Assembly (NCBI GenBank): GCA_045633415.1
Contig: JAZQYH010000010.1
Location: 1 to 8,717 of the forward strand
Direction of reading: 5' to 3'
Origin: RGIG3102 sp045633415
Lineage (GTDB): Bacteria > Bacillota > Clostridia > Oscillospirales > Ruminococcaceae
Length of the DNA stretch: 8,717 bases
In this document: in pieces, positions 6,848 to 8,717 of the stretch
Layout: each line of letters begins with the position of its first letter
Numbering within the stretch: position 1 is the stretch's first letter
Notes under the pieces: model-generated
Database searches by the model: none
What the model was told of the DNA's origin: nothing
The model's input: the letters and a program-made list of their open reading frames with translations, nothing else
Position numbers and translations under genes: made by a program

Positions 6848-6895
6848 TTGTAGATTTTCACATAGCTTTTGTAGGTTTTTCAAAAACAGTTGTAG
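6848..6895. repeat. Three TTGTAG boxes at exact 21-bp spacing
   Basis: TTGTAG occurs at 6848-6853, 6869-6874 and 6890-6895, each start exactly 21 bp after the last, so all boxes face the same side of the helix. A TAG in the same phase follows at 6914-6916 within a degenerate box. Read toward the amidohydrolase operon they are CTACAA boxes, centred roughly 105 to 150 bases upstream of the predicted start. Binding of an activator or repressor is inferred, not shown. Confidence 0.5.
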
Positions 6896-6973
6896 TGTAA
6901 CGAAAAACAAGATTAGGTAATTTTTATGTTTTCGGCCATATTTTTTACTTGTCTCTGTATTTGTACAAAATGC

Positions 6974-7011
6974 ACAAAAGGACGAATGGAATATATTTTA
7001 CCATCCGTCCT
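6974..7011 (-). terminator. Terminator of the spore-coat operon
   Basis: An 11-bp stem, AGGACGAATGG (6979-6989) and CCATCCGTCCT (7001-7011), contains one G-T wobble on the minus strand and an 11-base A+T-rich loop. The minus-strand sequence after it is TTTTGTGCATTTTG. It begins 9 bases past the coat-gene stop. Confidence 0.75.
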
Positions 7012-7019
7012 GTGTAATA

Positions 7020-7340
7020 TTATTTTGTTTTTTTGCTGGTTTTGGCCTGCTTTTTAGCTGTCTTTTCTACTGGTTTTTTCAGGTTTGTGGCTGATGTGAT
7101 ATGTGTCTGTACAGCCCGGTCTACCTTTGCCTGTGGGGCATTGGCAGTTTCGTACCAGCCTTTTGACTGCATTGTTTCAAAGATTTTAAACTGGATGTCG
7201 TGTTCTTCACCCAGAATTTTCAGCAGTTTGTTTTTGCCCTGCTTTGTGGAGATTTCTCCTGCATAGTTATTGTAATTTGAAGCTATGAATTTCTGTGTGG
7301 ACAGCATATCTGTCATCATTGTTTTGTCATCGTATGGCAT
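7020..7340 (-). CDS. CotF-like spore coat protein
   Basis: A complete 106-residue protein. Residues 5-63 (DKTMMTDMLSTQKFIASNYN, then EISTKQGKNKLLKILGEEHDIQFKIFETMQSKGWY) match the Coat_F family, a helical ferritin-like fold found in endospore coat proteins of Bacilli and Clostridia. The last 20 residues are Lys/Ala/Thr-rich and probably disordered, which may help cross-linking or surface binding. Role: structural component of the spore coat or related surface layer. Its AGGAGG overlaps the TAG of the upstream gene, 9 bases away, so the two are probably translated together and may form a complex. Confidence 0.88.
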   Translation of the reverse strand: MPYDDKTMMTDMLSTQKFIASNYNNYAGEISTKQGKNKLLKILGEEHDIQFKIFETMQSKGWYETANAPQAKVDRAVQTHITSATNLKKPVEKTAKKQAKTSKKTK

Positions 7341-7349
7341 AGCACCCTC

Positions 7350-7535
7350 CTACTGTATCTGCGCAAAGATAGCATTGAAATGTTCCTGATGACGCTGGGC
7401 GGCATCTTTGCACAGCTTTTTCAGGTTAGGGTCTTTGCAGTTCTGGGCATAGTAATTGAATTTATCCACCGCGGCTTTTTCCTGTGTAAGAAGCTCGTTG
7501 TAGGCAGAAAGTTCTTTTTCTGTAATGTTTTTCAT
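7350..7535 (-). CDS. Small CotF-like spore coat protein
   Basis: A complete 61-residue, mostly helical protein (ITEKELSAYNELLTQEKAAV, then KFNYYAQNCKDPNLKKLCKD and AQRHQEHFNAIFAQI). Small proteins of this pattern commonly stand next to Coat_F genes in Clostridia, and the sequence looks like a half-length ferritin-like hairpin of two helices. It has two cysteines (C33, C42). The ribosome binding site AAAGGA precedes the ATG at 7535. Being first in the coat operon, it likely supplies a partner for the 106-residue protein. Expression during sporulation is inferred; I could not identify a firm sporulation-sigma promoter upstream. Confidence 0.78.
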   Translation of the reverse strand: MKNITEKELSAYNELLTQEKAAVDKFNYYAQNCKDPNLKKLCKDAAQRHQEHFNAIFAQIQ

Positions 7536-7602
7536 TTTACAAATCCTTTCAAATAGAGTTTATAAAAGTATTTGCAGAAAATCGGAGTTTATGCAGTGGA
7601 TA

Positions 7603-7631
7603 TTGTTTTCAATTTTTAATGATGCTATAAT
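7603..7631 (+). promoter_or_regulatory. Extended -10 promoter of the repeat-protein gene
   Basis: TTGTTT (7603-7608) and TATAAT (7626-7631) are 17 bases apart, with a TG at 7623-7624 forming an extended -10. The start would be near 7638, only about 14 bases before the ATG, so the ribosome binding site GAGGTG (7638-7643) would be at the very 5' end of the mRNA. The promoter lies in the 116-base gap divergent to the coat operon. Confidence 0.75.
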
Positions 7632-7651
7632 GATATCGAGGTGTTATCAGA

Positions 7652-8230
7652 ATGAATTATTTTATTATTGTAATTTTCGCATTAATAATTCTTATATCAT
7701 TATTCAAGTACTACGGCTATAATTCCAACGGCTTTAACCGAAAAGGAATACATCAGAACGGAGCAAGATATGACGATGATGGCTATGATTATAAAGGCTA
7801 CAACAAAGCTGGATACAATCGCCAAGGATACAACAAAGAGGGATACGATTATAGAGGATATAATTATTACGGCTATAATATAGAAGGAAAAAACATCAGC
7901 GGACAATATAACAGATTATATGATAAAAAGAATAAAGATGGCTTTTGTCCGTTATCTGACTCTCCTATCATAATCACAACACACGCAAAACAACGCATTG
8001 CAGAACGCATACCTTTCGAGTACTATGATGATATACAATCTATGGTACACGATGCCTATTGTTATGGAAAAAGCAAATATCAGGTGAGAAAAAGTTCTGC
8101 TCAACAAATAGAAACATATGAATCACGATATGAAAGTAGCAGATTATTGATATATCGTGGTTATGTATATGTTTTTTCTGTAGATAATAAACTTATTACA
8201 GTATACAAAAATGATAATATCGTGATTTAG
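7652..8230 (+). CDS. Membrane-anchored GYN-repeat protein with C-terminal HAxxRxxER domain
   Basis: A complete 192-residue protein of unknown function and the only plus-strand gene here. Residues 3-18 form one hydrophobic segment, probably an uncleaved anchor. Residues 22-88 are 5-residue repeats with glycine at every fifth position (22, 27, 32, 37, then 44 to 84 without a break) and the pattern G-Y-N/D-x-x; a 2-residue slip lies between 37 and 44. Residues 108-192 form a separate domain beginning TTHAKQRIAERI and ending RLLIYRGYVYVFSVDNKLIT with a VYKND tail. This resembles DUF4258-like and phage-borne HAxxRxxER domains, some related to the RelE/BECR nuclease fold; the match is by eye. The gene is A+T-rich, uses TTA and CTT for Leu and no CTG, and many ATA codons, unlike its neighbours, which suggests transfer. 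Toxin, adhesin or phage-derived protein are all possible. Confidence 0.8.
   Translation: MNYFIIVIFALIILISLFKYYGYNSNGFNRKGIHQNGARYDDDGYDYKGYNKAGYNRQGYNKEGYDYRGYNYYGYNIEGKNISGQYNRLYDKKNKDGFCPLSDSPIIITTHAKQRIAERIPFEYYDDIQSMVHDAYCYGKSKYQVRKSSAQQIETYESRYESSRLLIYRGYVYVFSVDNKLITVYKNDNIVI
7715..7903 (+). repeat. Degenerate 15-bp tandem repeats coding for GYNxx
   Basis: About 13 units of 15 bp encode the pentapeptide repeats of residues 22-84. The protein pattern is much better kept than the DNA: glycine appears as GGC and GGA and tyrosine as TAT and TAC, so the array is old or under protein-level selection, not a recent slippage expansion. Confidence 0.8.
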
Positions 8231-8233
8231 ACA

Positions 8234-8267
8234 AAAACCCGCTGCATATGAGTATGCAACGGGTTTT
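8234..8267. terminator. Bidirectional terminator between convergent genes
   Basis: A 15-bp stem with a single C-A mismatch (AAAACCCGCTGCATA at 8234-8248, TATGCAACGGGTTTT at 8253-8267) closes a TGAG loop. T-runs are present on both strands. It lies 3 bases after the stop of the repeat-protein gene and 5 bases past the plsY stop, so it can serve both. Confidence 0.92.
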
Positions 8268-8272
8268 AATAT

Positions 8273-8717
8273 TTATTTTGTTTTTTCGCCGATTTTACGT
8301 TCTGTGCCGTTCATAAGACGGACAATATTGGAACGGTGGGCGTAGATAATAACTGCTGGCAGAATCACTGCAGCAACACCGTGAGGAATTGAATAACTGC
8401 CTTTTATAAAAAAGCTGATAAATGTAAACACTGTGTATCCTGCAACTGCAAGGATAGATGCCAGTGATACATATTTTGTCGCAGACACCACAACAAGCCA
8501 TACGCCGAAAGCCAGAGCTGTGATAGGTGGTGTGCCAGCCATCATTGCGCCAAATGCAACGCTGATGCCTTTACCGCCTTTGAAACCAAAGAAAATTGGT
8601 TTAAGGTGGCCGAAAAGTGCGCCTGCCACTGTGATGTACAGCGCAAGGTCTTTGAAAAATTCAAGATTTTCCACACCAGCCACCAGCTGGCTGTTCATAA
8701 TGGCTTTACAGATTAAC
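8273..8717 (-). CDS. plsY: Glycerol-3-phosphate acyltransferase PlsY, 5' end outside window
   Basis: The last 148 residues of an integral membrane enzyme normally about 200 residues long. PlsY transfers the acyl group from acyl-phosphate to glycerol-3-phosphate, making lysophosphatidic acid at the membrane. The GHLKPIFFGFKGGKG motif (starting 30 residues after the internal Met at 8698) is conserved motif 2 around the active site, and HRSNIVRLMNGTE near the C-terminus is motif 3. Motif 1 (SGNxGxxN) would be in the missing N-terminal third. The reading frame stays open from 8698 to the window edge (LICKAI), so the ATG at 8698 is an internal methionine, not the start. Three hydrophobic segments follow motif 2. 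It converges on the repeat-protein gene and shares its terminator. Confidence 0.95.
   Translation of the reverse strand, partial: LICKAIMNSQLVAGVENLEFFKDLALYITVAGALFGHLKPIFFGFKGGKGISVAFGAMMAGTPPITALAFGVWLVVVSATKYVSLASILAVAGYTVFTFISFFIKGSYSIPHGVAAVILPAVIIYAHRSNIVRLMNGTERKIGEKTK

Larger units (their letters stand above)
6717..7019. other. 303-bp regulatory spacer upstream of the amidohydrolase operon
   Basis: No gene is seen here. From low to high coordinate it holds the ribosome binding site and promoter of the amidohydrolase operon, an A+T-rich tract (about 6781-6845), three phased TTGTAG boxes (6848-6895), a further A+T-rich part, and the terminator of the spore-coat operon (6979-7011). I see no riboswitch-like conserved core. 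Confidence 0.7.

Noticed and set aside
6848..6895. Phased TTGTAG boxes as a CRISPR array or replication iterons
   Set aside because: The repeats are only 6 bp, with no spacers of CRISPR length and no cas or replication gene nearby.
7586..7593. Minus-strand CATAAACT as a SigE/SigK -10 element for the coat operon
   Set aside because: It resembles a sporulation -10, but I found no matching -35 at the right distance, so it is not listed as a promoter.
7700..7906. Minus-strand hydrophobic frame of 68 codons opposite the GYN repeats
   Set aside because: Its Ile/Val repeats are simply the complement of the TAT/TAC/GAT codons of the repeat protein.
8273..8698. ATG at 8698 as the true start of plsY
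   Set aside because: The frame is open to the window edge and the conserved N-terminal motif 1 would be missing, so this methionine is internal.
160..8717. DegV-family protein and PlsY as one acyl-phosphate pathway cluster
   Set aside because: The functions can connect (FakB-type proteins help make acyl-phosphate, the PlsY donor), but the genes lie over 7 kb apart in separate units with unrelated genes between.

Overview
The window looks like a chromosomal piece of a spore-forming, anaerobic Firmicute of the class Clostridia. The main evidence is two CotF-like spore coat genes, strong AGGAGG-type ribosome binding sites, A+T-rich spacers with TTGACA/TATAAT promoters, and short hairpin-plus-T terminators. 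Genus cannot be read from the sequence. Both ends look like cut or contig ends: a DegV-family gene is broken at the left and plsY is broken at the right.

The first 159 bases are not natural. Positions 76-159 match, as I remember them, the two MGI/BGI DNBSEQ library adapters with a 10-base spacer of barcode length between them. Positions 1-75 are an exact second copy of 160-234. Genuine sequence begins at 160.

Layout, with all genes on the minus strand except one: DegV-family lipid-binding protein (160-917, 3' end lost in the artefact); small double zinc-ribbon protein (1128-1403); SigH-like sigma-70 family factor (1507-2043); MATE multidrug efflux transporter (2146-3513); a three-gene operon of an M20 amidohydrolase (5292-6716), a DUF5058-type membrane protein (4470-5189) and a second membrane protein (3729-4457); a two-gene spore-coat operon (7350-7535 and 7020-7340); one plus-strand gene for a membrane-anchored protein with GYN pentapeptide repeats (7652-8230); and the C-terminal two thirds of PlsY (8273-8717).

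The operon at 3729-6716 reads as a transport-and-hydrolysis unit. It has one promoter in front of the hydrolase, one clear terminator after the last gene, and two paired membrane proteins between. The likely job is uptake or exchange of an N-acyl or peptide-like amino-acid conjugate and its intracellular cleavage; the substrate is unknown. About 70 to 130 bp upstream of its promoter are three TTGTAG boxes spaced exactly 21 bp apart, a possible regulator site.

The least ordinary gene is 7652-8230. It lies against the prevailing strand, is more A+T-rich by eye, avoids CTG leucine codons, and joins a membrane anchor, a run of 5-residue G-Y-N/D repeats and a C-terminal domain of the HAxxRxxER type. 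I found no convincing complete new defence or mobile system in the window.
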